This document shows, piece by piece, positions 36,901 through 48,488 of a stretch of 64,000 nt of DNA. The notes below the pieces were generated by a model. The model made no database searches and was not told where the DNA came from. It saw only the letters and a list, made by a program, of their open reading frames with translations. Position 1 is the first letter of the stretch. Each line of letters opens with the position of its first letter. The position numbers were made by a program, and so were the translations under genes. The DNA comes from Cucumis sativus. Lineage: Eukaryota > Streptophyta > Magnoliopsida > Cucurbitales > Cucurbitaceae. The stretch spans positions 27,035,498 through 27,099,497 of the forward strand of contig NC_026660.2 of assembly GCF_000004075.3 (NCBI RefSeq), given 5' to 3'.

Positions 36901-37040
36901 TTCAGTGAATTTTTTACATCGTGGCCAATGCAAGCAGCTCAAATCCATTTCATGCATCAGAAAGAAAATGATAGAGAGAAAAAACCAACCTAAGAAGAGA
37001 CTGGAATGAAGAGCAAGTTTCTTACAAGAGAAGCGAGCAT
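27916..37040 (-). CDS. CSI1: CELLULOSE SYNTHASE INTERACTIVE 1 (POM2), ARM-repeat/C2 protein
   Basis: Predicted 2,157-residue protein that, in Arabidopsis, links cellulose synthase complexes to cortical microtubules. Coding exons: 37040-37026, 36322-36248, 35774-35701, 35115-32061, 31935-29391, 29144-28690, 28267-28151, 28053-27916; the sum is 2,158 codons with every junction in frame. Many armadillo repeats fill about residues 60-2000 (e.g. [42 protein letters not shown]). A C2 domain at the C-terminus ([24 protein letters not shown], ending [11 protein letters not shown]) is thought to bind membrane or microtubules. The intron at 28150-28054 must use a GC donor (AAG|GCGAGT). The N-terminus is the least certain part. 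The ATG at 37040 joined to the acceptor at 36323 gives [17 protein letters not shown], but a second acceptor at 36371 would exclude that start; the next in-frame ATG is at 35765. Core identity is very sure; CSI1 is favoured over CSI3 from recalled similarity. Confidence 0.95.
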
Positions 37041-37145
37041 AAAGAGAGAGTGAGAGAGCTTAGCCTCTGATTTTCCTTTTTTTCTTTCTGGTGCTGTTGC
37101 TCTCTCTCTCTCCTCTTTTTTCCTCTTTCTCTCTCTAAAAAATGG
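37041..37145 (-). promoter_or_regulatory. CT/GA-rich 5' leader of CSI1
   Basis: On the plus strand this reads AGAGAGAGTGAGAGAG followed by a CTCTCTCTCTC and TTTCTCTCTC patch, directly upstream of the predicted CSI1 start codon. Such pyrimidine-rich tracts are common in plant leaders. The exact transcription start cannot be seen. Confidence 0.45.
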
Positions 37146-37149
37146 GAAT

Positions 37150-39880
37150 TACGTCTCCGAATATACAGAGATTGGAACGGAACCAAGCAGGAGACAGCGA
37201 TGAAGCTTTATGAGCTTTTTCCACATCCACACTCTCACTAATACACCACCGACAAGCTAAGCCGCCGCTTTCCCGGCTAACCTCGGCTCGGCTCACATAT
37301 TCCTCCATTTTTTTCTTCATTTATTTTACAAATTATAATTGTCAACCATTAATTAATTTTTCTAACTCTCTCTCGTCTTAAAAATAATATATAATAATAC
37401 TAATTATTAATTATTATTATTATTATATAACTCTCTTTCTCTGTCTACAATTTATCTCGTGGTGACTTTACAATTAATTGAGTTGAGAATTTCTTCTTTA
37501 AAAAAAAATTTGGCTTGAATTATTAAAAAGTAGAAAAAGAAAATTAAAATCAAGAGGATGAATTGAAATGAAATGATACCTTATCTCTCTCTAGAAATGT
37601 TTTATTATTATTTTATCATATAATAGACAGGTATTGTGGACAGTGAGATACACCTAATAAAGCTAAAATAGATTATATAAGATTTGTCTAATAGTCCCTC
37701 TCACTTAACTGAATTTGATTTTCACTCCCTAATCAAAATGCATTACGCATCCCAAAATTGAACCCAGAAAATATATATATATATAGAATTCCCCTTTTGT
37801 AATTAAAGGTTATACGTCTGAAATATTTTACCCTCGATGATAAGTCAATTTTTAGTTTTACATATTGGTGAAGCACATGAGTTTAATGAAATTGTGAGTA
37901 AGATTATTGGGGAAGAATGAGAAATTTGGGAGGCAGATAAGAAATAGAAAAGACTTGAGGGAGGAGAGTTTGTTGGTAATTGTGATGAGAATGAAATGAT
38001 TGGGACTGTGTAGCAGCCGGTATGATGTTATGAACAATATTCTCTGGTGATTTATAGCGACATTATTTGTAGTTTTGTATTTAGCTGTGCTGTCACCTCC
38101 CACGTTCTTTCTCTTCATTCAGCTAAAACTAAAACTCTCTCTCCCTCTCCATAGCCATGCCCCATGTTCCGTCATCTAATCTCTTCTATGTCTAATCTCT
38201 CTCTTTATATAATACATTATATAGCTGTTGATTTGGCAACAATTGTGATTAGGGATATAAGACCTCCATTATGTGATAACAGTTGATTAAGACTGTAATT
38301 TGGAGCCAACTAAAGCAATTACACGATGATTTGGTTCGCTGTCACTTTTTATATTATTATATCCAAAGAAATGTGCACTCTTTTTGCACATCAACGGGCA
38401 ATCTTATTTGAAAAGTAATAGTAATAATAAAAACAAAAACAACACAATCCAAGGACTGCCTAAAGCTGATGACGGTAATTTCATGATTAATTACAAACCA
38501 CGATGGGAGAAAAAAGATATTTATTAATTCTTAATCCATCAAACTTGGATTTGAAGAATCCGAAAGGACACTTTATTAATTGGTCATCTTCTATTGGTGC
38601 AAATATGGATGAAATTGCCAGCTAAAGGGGCCGGCTTTGGTTGGTATGTTTAGAATTTTTTGCAGTACTTTTAAAGCAATATCGAATTTTAGAAAATCAC
38701 AACTTCAACTTCACCTTACCCTTTTAAAAAGAGAGAAAAAAAGAACAGAAAAAAGAAAAAACTTGGTCTTGCCCAATCCCATCATTTCCACCATACAAAT
38801 TAGATTGGGCCAAAATGGAGAGATTACACACCTACTAGTATTAGTACTAATTAGATATCAAATAAAAATTATGAGTAATTAACTAACAAACTTAATCATC
38901 CTAGCACAATTTTGTCACATTTCATTTTTATATATAAAGTAGGTTGTTATAGCACTCTCAGAAGGTTATCTTGGATGAGGATTTTTAGGTAAGGGTGGAT
39001 TTGACTAAAGATGTTGAACAGAAGCAACATGGATTTATGAAGTCCGAATTTATTGGAAATATCCATAGGTTTCCTACCACATCAAAATTACTGTTAACAA
39101 GCTCCAAAGTGTTATTATAACTGAGGTTTTCTAGATTCACTATTTAAACCCCACAACATACTAGACTTGATGCCAAACTCATGCCTCAAAGGGCCCCTCA
39201 AATAGTATCCTATATTAAGAATATTTTCCTCCCCCTAATTTTGAAAAAAAGGGTCCGACAAGAATCATCTATTTCTAAGTAAGACGATTTCTTCAACGAT
39301 TTCTTCAACAATTTCTAATAGCAGATCTCCGACATGAGAAATGTATATCCTTTGAGAATAACTATTCATAAACGTAAGTGCTGAAAGCAAAATACTACCG
39401 CCAAGGTCCCTTCAACCAGATCTGGGATAACCACCAAACATGCTTATAATCAAACATGTTAATGAAAAGCAATGCCTTTCGAAGCAAAGTAATAAAAGTG
39501 CCTCTCAAGTGAAAACAAGAACCAGGTATTTGCAACTAACCCACTTTGACAAAAGGTTGCAATATGAGTTTGGCATTGGCCTGAGAAGTGCCCGAATGGC
39601 TGCAGTTGCTGTTCTTGGCGCTGCAGCAGAAGTAAAATCCGTTACAAAATTTTTTATCAAGGTCAATACAGAAAGAATGGTGCTATCCAAGAATCGTGCG
39701 TTCCTCTTGCCTGAAAACTTGTGATCTTTCTGTTCCCTGGGTAAACATAGAATTTTAGATGCTCTGTAGATAGAACCCTCAACTAAGAGGTGCGACATGA
39801 AGCTAATAAATATGTACTACAAAAAAAAGCACACAACCAGTGCCTGTATACCGGAGACAGAGATGGCAAATTACTTTGAG
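37150..39880. other. intergenic, CSI1 promoter and MIC60 3' flank
   Basis: CSI1 promoter sequence at the left, then 2 kb of AT-rich spacer with ATT microsatellites near 37385-37430. The last few hundred bases (about 39430-39880) are less AT-rich and may be the MIC60 3' untranslated region or a decayed repeat. No gene is supported on either strand. Confidence 0.5.
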
Positions 39881-39883
39881 GTG

Positions 39884-42800
39884 TTAGGTAAGGCTTATTG
39901 ATGAGGCATATAGTTGAAGCAGGGTCAGGGCTTGCTCCGTAATGGCTCGATTTCTTGCTTGCCTTACCCAATCATGAACTACCTCTTCTGCTTTTGTGCC
40001 TTTAACACCTTCTTCAAGAGAATGTGCTGCTTCAGCCAAGTTTCCTTCAGCCAGGCAGGACTCCACTCGGTTGATGATAGATTCGATCCCAGTACCAGAT
40101 TGGTCAGCCTCCTTCACCTAAAGAAGGTCAAGGAAATTTCAGAAACTACAGCAATAGGGGAGAGTAAATGGGAGATTTAAAGTTCTCTCTAATTTACCTT
40201 AATCCAGGATGCTACACGAGCTAAAGAATGTGCCAAAATGCCACCACCGCCTGGTGGGATAAAGCTCAAGTGCCGTAACGGTGCTTTTAATGCATCAAAC
40301 TGCATGCAAGGAGATGAATAAGTTATAAGCCAGATACTTTCACCATCAAAGATGAACTAGACTACCAAACAGTCAATATTGTACAACAATATTCCAGAAC
40401 GAGTCAGATTTGATAAAATCAAAGAATTACGACGGTTTGATAACATTCAATACATTTTTGGGGGAAAGAACAAAGGTAAAAGATAATATCTGATTTCCTC
40501 CCCATAAAGTAATTCATGTTGACAGATATGGTTGAAAGTAGTAAGAATTTCTTCGAAATCAACAACATTGCTATTCAAGAACTTTTTTTTTTCTTTAGTT
40601 GCCTTTTCTCGTACTTCCAAATTCCATCTGACCTACACCAAACTTAAACAGCTATTCAATCACGTTTTCACTAAACTTTTGTTTTAAAAAAACAAATAAT
40701 AACTCTTACCAATGCCAAACAGCCCCACGGTTTTTCAGTAAAGGAAATGACACTGATTATAATTAGGTAACCTTTTGAGAGAGAAGTATGCTACAATTTA
40801 TCTTCAAACCAGGGAGAACTTAATGTACCTTTTGTGTCATCTGTAACAACGTATCTGAGCCATGATTCAATATTTCTTTAGGAATGGATGAAAGGATCAG
40901 CTCTAAGTTAGAATCTTTGTCAATGCCTTGAAGATTAACACGTAATGCTTTTATTTCAGCCTGGATCGGTAACCCTCTGGAAAGAGCATCTTCAAGTGCC
41001 AGTGCCCCCTATAAGATCGATGACTTATAGTTGATTAAACACTTTGAGATAAATTGGATTGGCTATGCGCTAGCAAAATATAAAAAGGAAAAAATATGAT
41101 TTACAACCATGAAAGTTCCTGAGACACCTTGTACTTGAGCACAATGCTCGTTGATGGATTTATACATATATAAACTTTCTTGACAAATGAAATACAAAAG
41201 CAAGGGTTTAAAAATCCTTAGAAAATGCCAAGTTTATAAAAAATACTCTACTGCAGATTCAAGGGAAGTTTTGGAGAATTTCCTCACTCTTAAGTACAAT
41301 TCTCTCACAAGATAACTGAGCAAAAACGTACTTCCCTGGCACTTTCTTACTTACAGACTATATATTGCTCAAACCAAAGCTCATTCTCACTATATTCTCA
41401 GGGGCCCATCCCTCTAACTAACTAATAACAATTTAATATTCCTCAACTGCCTACACTTATACACATGCTTAATGGGGGGGTCTATCATAGACTCATAGTC
41501 AGCACAAATAACCAAAAGAGGCTAATTACAGAAACCTCGACTAAGGAATCTCCAATTGAATCTTACAGGCTAGAACATCCACCCTTGACAAAAGAAGAGA
41601 ATGAGATTATTCAAGCAAGAATACTATGACAAGCAATTTTACAATGTCAAAACCTGTCTTCATTCTAAGAACAACCTCGGATCTTATTTTCAAAAGAAGC
41701 CTCACAAAACGTAACTAAAAAAAAAAAAACAAATACCGTTTCCAAATTTCAGCGTACACCCTAATTTTATGTTTTTTATGGAAACATACTGGTTTCAAAC
41801 TTTCTAAAATGCCTACAAATATGTATGTTGTTGCGGAGAGACCTAGAACTATTTTAACCTGGAAGATTTTAAACGTAGTTTAATCCCAATGTTCATCAGT
41901 TTCCCTGTTCACATGCAAATGATGTAAATCTGATAGAAGAATGATCACCTTCAATAGTACCCAAACTACTAATATTAGATGCACAAACGTGCACCAGTAT
42001 GTAGGAAGACAAATCTTTCTCCAAAAGTAAGTTTAACTTCAGTTTCTTCTATACTACAAGTAAGAAATGAAAACATCAATAAGTAGAAGTGCGAACTTAC
42101 CAATGCAAGTTTCTGAGCAGAGTGACTTTGACGAGCTTCTTCAGACCTTGCATAGAATGCCATGCAAAGGGCATTAATCTGCAAAAAGAAGTTTCACACA
42201 TAAACAGATTATTGGTGGTAGATTGATTGCCTGGATTCAGGCCAAAGGACATGGAGCTATATTGGAACATGCACATCATTGACAAGAAAATAAACTATTA
42301 TAGCAACAAAAGAATTGCCAAATTGATGTACAGTTGACGTGTTTCTTCATTATAGTGTAAAATTTTCATCAAGCAATGTCCATAAAAATCGGTGAGCATC
42401 TTTCATCCTATGAAGGAAAAACTTCCCCCCGAATGGTGATATCGTAAATGAAGAACTAAACATTTTTTTTCAACTTTTTTTTTCTTGTTATGAATGTCAT
42501 TTTTTAAGGAGGCATGTTAGGTCCTAATATTATCTATAACTTCCACTTTGAATATGCATGATGTTTTTAGCTCAGGTAAATCAATAGCTTGTGCTATATT
42601 GCTTACATGAAGATTTGCTTCAGCCATTTTTTCTATCTGGGCAGCCTTCTCACTTGCAATTGCTGCAGCTAACTCTGCTTTTGCCAGATCTTGAAGTTTT
42701 CTCAACTTTGATTCTAACTCATTTTCCTGCAATGAAATCATTTTTAAAAGTATTGGTAAAGGGTCAGCAACTTGAGCTTGTTTGTCATTTAAGAAACACT

Positions 42801-45800
42801 CCTACCTTCTGTTCAAGTTCCTTCTGAAATTTATCTTCCAAATTCTCTTGTAGTGACATCAGAGCAGCAGCTGCTTTTGTTTTCTCTCGTTTTAACTCCT
42901 GAAAATAGTTAAAATCCCAAGAAGCCAATTATAAGAATGAGAGAAACACAACAACAGTGTACAGATGTACGCTCTCTGTTCAGATGATACATCTATAAGA
43001 GACTCCACGTGCGTAATTCAAAAATTGAGAATTCAACCTTGTCCAACATAGCAGCCTTTTCTGCATGCATAAATTCCCTAACCCGAGCATCCCTCAATGC
43101 TTCGTCCATCTTGTTCTGTACAGAACAGAAACATAAATCACAGTCAATAATAGTCGCATTTCATAAAAATTACAATCGTTTCACGTACGATATAAAAAAT
43201 ATCTATCGATCCATACCCACAGTGCTGTCTTTTCATCAGCAAAACGACGATAATCCAGCTCAGCTTGCCGCTTTTCAGCAGCATGAATAGCTTCTAAGAA
43301 ATCAATGACCAATTTCCCATCCTTGGATATGAAGCCATCATTCAACTCCTCAATTTCAGCAATTAAAGCCTGGCATCTTGGAAACAAAACTTTAGATCTT
43401 GTCTAAGACTCCTTTACTCAATTCCAGAAAAATGGACATCCATCAAGAAGAAGGAAAAAGTAAATGACCTCTGTTCCTTTGTAAAACTTGTCAGTTCCAT
43501 CTTTGCTACCACCACCCAAGGAAGTCATGCCAGCCTCACCCTTCAAATGGTAGGCCTCGAGAAGAGAACTTGGCTCCCCTGTATCTTCACTTGTATCATT
43601 CAACTCCTGGATAGAATACGAGCAGAGACAGATTCACTTTAAGTTACACATCTTTACTAGAAATGAATATATTTGGATAAGAGATTAATATATTTAAGAA
43701 ACAAAAGTTCAGAGATGATATCCTGTGAATCTAGAATGTCTAATTCTAATGAACCAATCATCCTCATCAAACTTCATTTCTGGCCCGAATACTATTAGGC
43801 AAGGGATTCTAGGTACCTGGTATTTTTTCTAACTTGCCTCCTGTAATAAACGTTTCAGTAATCCCTTTCTGACACTGGAGTGGACGAATAATAAGTTGGA
43901 ATAGACCAAATAGGTTCGTCTGCTGTATGATGAGAGGCTAGTCATCTTCTTCAACACCCTATGCAATATTTACAAATTTTAACCTTCTTATTAATCCATA
44001 AGGATTATAGACCTATAATCTGGTCTCTCCTTCTGCAAAGTCCTCATCATATTTGAGAAGATTTTTATCATGAGAGATGATGACTTGGTTTTGCCACTAT
44101 CTTGCTAACACGTGTTTCAGTTTCACCCACGTATCAAAGATAAGGGGGTTTGGACATTTGATTGTTCCAAGTCTTTCTCTTGTGAGCTGGTTTCTGGAAG
44201 GTTACACTCATGAAGAAAACTAAATTTTGCACGCTTGATGCCTGGTGATTTATAGGAGGATTAATCCCAAATCTCCACAGGTGTTCCTATTTTACCAGTT
44301 AATTGAAGATTAAGAGGATCTACACATTTTTTTACTTTTCCCTTTTCCCATAATGATTTGGTTTAGGTTTTGCAATTGTTTGGCATTATTTTGGCCCCAT
44401 TTTGTAATTTTCATTCTATGATTGAAGAAGTTCTAGTAGATCCTTCAGTTCAGGAAAGAGAAATAGACAATTGTGGTGGCAGGTTTTTAATCAACATAAG
44501 ATATATTTGGTAGAGAGAAACGTGAGGATGTTTCAATTAAGGGTCCTCAGATAAAGTGTAGCCAGACTCAAAATTAAGTTCCTCATAGAGGATTTTTTGT
44601 TGAAACATTTTTAGTGATTTTACTCTCATTTCAATTACCAATAATTATACCAATTTTTTCTAACTGTTTTCCTTCTCATAACCCTTTTATCTTGGCGTGG
44701 GCTTTTTTATATACAGCCTCTGTTTACTTTCTTCCCTGCCTCTTAATATAAGCTGGTTCACTATTAAAAAGAATTTGCATTGAGCACGTGCATTGTATTG
44801 TATGACTTAAACCTTCAAGCTACCATTACATCAACATTTGATCTGAATGGATAAATTGAAGTTACCTTCAGTTTCTCTTCTGCAACTGTATCTTCTTGTG
44901 GTGGTATTCTGATATCAATCTGTGCGGGTTCTGCATCTGTCTTGCTAGATATTGGTGAAGTTTGAACTTCATCGTGAGGCCAATCCCTAGTACAAGACTC
45001 TGCGCTTTGCATGTTCAAGTTTTCATCTGTGGATATTTTAGATCCAAGATTCTCATCCTCTACTTGACTGCCACTTTGAGTAAATTCTGGCAAGTTTTCC
45101 TCCTCGATCTTTTCATGTGGCAGTGTCCTGGAACTGTCTTCAAACTGACCATCATCTTTCTCTTTTCCCCAATCTTCAAGATGAGGAAGGTGGGTATCTG
45201 TCTCAACTTTCTGCTCAGTAGACTCCACAATGGGATTTGAGCTCTCGGTTTCTTCTCTAACACTATTCGATTTTTCGGTTTCCTCACTACTCGGTAAATC
45301 AAATTTCTGCACCACCAAAGGTTGGACATTGTCTGAATCACTTTTCTGAACTGTTTTAGTTGACTCTACAGAAGAATTCTGCTCTATATCAACAGTTCGT
45401 TGGTCTAGATAGCCGGCTTGGTAAGCTGCAAAAACAGCAGCACCAATAACAACACTGCCAAAGACAACTTTTGGGATGGAATTTCCAGAATTAGGTGGCA
45501 CATTTGTAGGTTGTGGTTTCAGATTTTGTTTGGGCGCAGATGAAAATTCCCTTATCTTAGAAATACATTGGGGTGTATGCCAACATTGCACCTGCAACAA
45601 AAACCTGTCAAAGAATCAGAAAATATTTGAAAAAGTACACCATTAAACCACAAAAAATATCAGGATTGCATAGTTTGGTCCCTATATTTTATTATAGACT
45701 AGTTTTGCAACACACTCTGTTCGTCCTCCCATTTCATTTGTCTCACAGCTTTTGGGCACAGTAAAATTAAACATAAGAATAGAAACATGTCAATGGGTTT

Positions 45801-46649
45801 AACATTTCTTAACACTGTCAATTAATTACAACAGCAGAAGAAAGAATGGTATAAATAGAAAGTTCGTGTATGTTATATGAGAAGGCTTCAAGTAGTCAGT
45901 TAATAAAGACAGCACAACTGCATCACAAGCACGTAGCAGGCAGATGAAAAACTATATGCATGTCTTTGCTCCCAAGTCAAAAATAAATTTCCAAGCATTT
46001 ATTTTGCAGATGCTCGTACTACCAAGAAAGAATAGCATAAATAGCAATTTAGTGTATGTTAAAAGATCCCAATGTTGTACATTTCCACCCAACTGCATCT
46101 ACGATAACATATGTGAAGAACCAAGCATGTGGATTTATATGCTTATAAGTCGAATACACACTTCTCCAAATATCTGTTTGTAAATTATCTCAGCGTTTGG
46201 ATTGTACAAAACGAATTCTGATCGCAAAAATGGGAAAGTCTTATTTACGAAATTCTACTTGCCTGGGGTGAACTCTGCCTCGGAGTCCTTCCACCAGATT
46301 GACGAGATGATAATTTCAGAATTGACCTGCAGACAACAATGCGATAAAAATACTATCTATAAGCATCACCCGCTGTAACCGAACCCAGCGAGATCCAAAT
46401 TCATACATAACATGGCCATTGACATTGAGATTTATTATCATTTATTAGTAGAAAATTCCTATTGCTGAGAATGCCAAATTAACCCTCGGGAGATTAAAGA
46501 ATAAGAATCTGGCAATTTTCAACCATTCAAGAAAACACTGCACTCGAAGGACAATCGAAATGACTAATTAACGAAGAACATCAACATCACGAGCAAAATA
46601 AAACATAGTTGAAACATAGTTCAAGAACATTTCCGTACCTCCGCCACAT
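39884..46649 (-). CDS. MIC60: MIC60 (mitofilin), MICOS complex subunit
   Basis: Predicted 658-residue inner mitochondrial membrane protein of the MICOS complex, which shapes crista junctions; plant MIC60 also affects lipid transfer. Exons: 46649-46639, 46326-46263, 45591-44866, 43606-43469, 43369-43217, 43115-43038, 42898-42806, 42726-42607, 42178-42101, 41008-40829, 40299-40198, 40117-39884; the frame is kept throughout. The 11-nt first exon plus exon 2 gives a basic, Ser/Arg-rich presequence (MWRRSILKLSSRQSGGRTPR). One transmembrane helix lies at about residues 67-86. Exon 3 encodes an acidic spacer. Residues about 330-480 are Ala/Glu/Lys-rich coiled coil. The C-terminal mitofilin domain follows (INALCMAFYARSEEARQSHS, HLSFIPPGGGGILAHSLARVASWIKV, DWVRQARNRAITEQALTLL). 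Intron 2 requires a GC donor (CAG|GCAAGT). Introns 3 and 9 are long (1.26 and 1.09 kb). Confidence 0.94.
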
Positions 46650-46927
46650 AGCGTATACCTATTCAGTGAAAACGGCGAGCGACGAAGATATTTGAGCGAA
46701 TAACCAAGTAAGCGATTAAATGCAAGTTGGGCAGTGGGTGATGGAAAGTCCGGCCTGGTAGGAGGGTGGAACAACGGGTTCGAAAACTCAAATTAACAAT
46801 CGGTTTACCGGAGGAAGATCGCCGGAGACGAAGGAAAACATCCGATGACACCGGAATTTTACCGCCTAATTAGATGTGTCCGACCATCCGCAAGGAATTA
46901 TTCCGCGAGTTGCAATAGATTCTACAA

Positions 46928-46988
46928 GGCCCATTTATAAAGTTGGGCCTTGAGCCCAATAGATTTGTAGGAGGTTGATGAGCTGGGC
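46928..46988 (-). promoter_or_regulatory. site II cluster in the MIC60 promoter
   Basis: Four TGGGC-core elements lie within 61 bp: GGCCCA at 46928-46933, TGGGCC at 46944-46949, GCCCA at 46954-46958 and TGGGC at 46984-46988. They are 280-340 bp upstream of the MIC60 start codon. Site II elements are typical of nuclear genes for mitochondrial proteins, which fits the product. Factor binding is inferred. Confidence 0.65.
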
Positions 46989-47039
46989 TGAACGAATCTG
47001 ACAAGACTGCCCTTATTCGGGTCCATTGTGATTCTAAAG

Positions 47040-48480
47040 GTATGACTCGATCAATACTTTGTAGATGTAAATTTGATAGACGAGCTAGTTTTTTTTGCAA
47101 CAACAAATACAGCCTTCTTTTTAAATCTCAATTGAAGCAAGGTAATCTTTTATGATATAACATACGTGTAGACTTGATTAAAGAAACAAACAAAAAATTA
47201 GGGGAAAAAACTAAAGAGATTGTATTTTCTTCAACTCAAAGTTTCCCCAACTAATAATACTGTTGTTGCTAGTTAGGTTTCTCCCACCACAAGAACTGAT
47301 AATGAATTTAATAACTGTAAAAAAATAAAATTTGGGATAATTCTTCTGTAATAGTATTTCAAGTGACCGATACCGTTTTAGGCTATTTTTAAACATAGCA
47401 TAATGAATAAACATATATATTACACCAACACAAATTACTATTTTGTATTTATCATGATAGCAGTTTATCTTGGTATATCACATGTAAACAGTTATATTTT
47501 TTTATATTCATAAATATTATAAAAAAAACGTGCATTAAAAACACTTTATCCTTTTTCAAAAGTAACAATAATAAATATTTTTCTCTAATAATATTCGAAA
47601 TTATTTCACAACCTTTAAAGATTGTGTGGATTGCCCATGTGTTCAAGCATCTTTATGTCTAAAATAGATTCGACTTAGTTAAACTATAATTGACCAATCA
47701 TTTCTCTCTAACAGTCAATGATTTGATTTTTCATTCTATGAATGTTGAAAACATATACAAGGGTGTAAAAATTTGTTTAAATGATAAAACGATTGAAATA
47801 TTTACAAACATAACAAAATTTAATAGTTTATAAATTTATCCGCATCCATTTGACATTTATTAGATAAATGATAATAATCTATCAACATTTATTATTGATA
47901 TTTTACTATATTTATAATTTTTTTTTGGTTCATATCACTTTATAGGAAGTGGTTATATATATATATACATACACTTAAAAGCATCAAAGTGGAGTGGTAG
48001 GGGCCATGTCACATGGGAAGAACAAAGAGGCATCCCAAATTCAAAGAGTGAACCATGCATGTCATGTCACATAAAGCATTAATTTTCTTTTATAATATTT
48101 TGTTTCCTGTTTTTAGTTAAAAAGAGATATTTGAGATAAAATCCCACAAAAGTGATATCTAATGAATTTCACTATCATATCCAAAAACTCAATTATTAGT
48201 TTTCAAAACGCACACACACACAATTATCAAAATGTTTCTAAACATATAGAAAAAATCTACTCACGTTTTTATACTAAAATTTCTTTTGAACATTACTGAG
48301 GTTGTCTGTCTCTAATGGGTGAATTTCTTTGACATACTTATTTCATTCTTTCAGCAATCCTTCAATTTAGAAATCTAAACACTTTCTCAGAGCTAGAGAT
48401 GCATCAATCAAAGACTAATCTTGACATTTTTCTAATTCTTTATTACAAATTACCATATTTTTCACCAAATATAGAATCTA
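47040..48480. other. AT-rich intergenic DNA, no gene seen
   Basis: Spacer between the MIC60 promoter and the 3' end of the SDR gene. Only AT-driven short frames are present, and no motif stands out apart from short TA runs near 47953-47975. Confidence 0.5.
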
Positions 48481-48488
48481 TAACCCAA

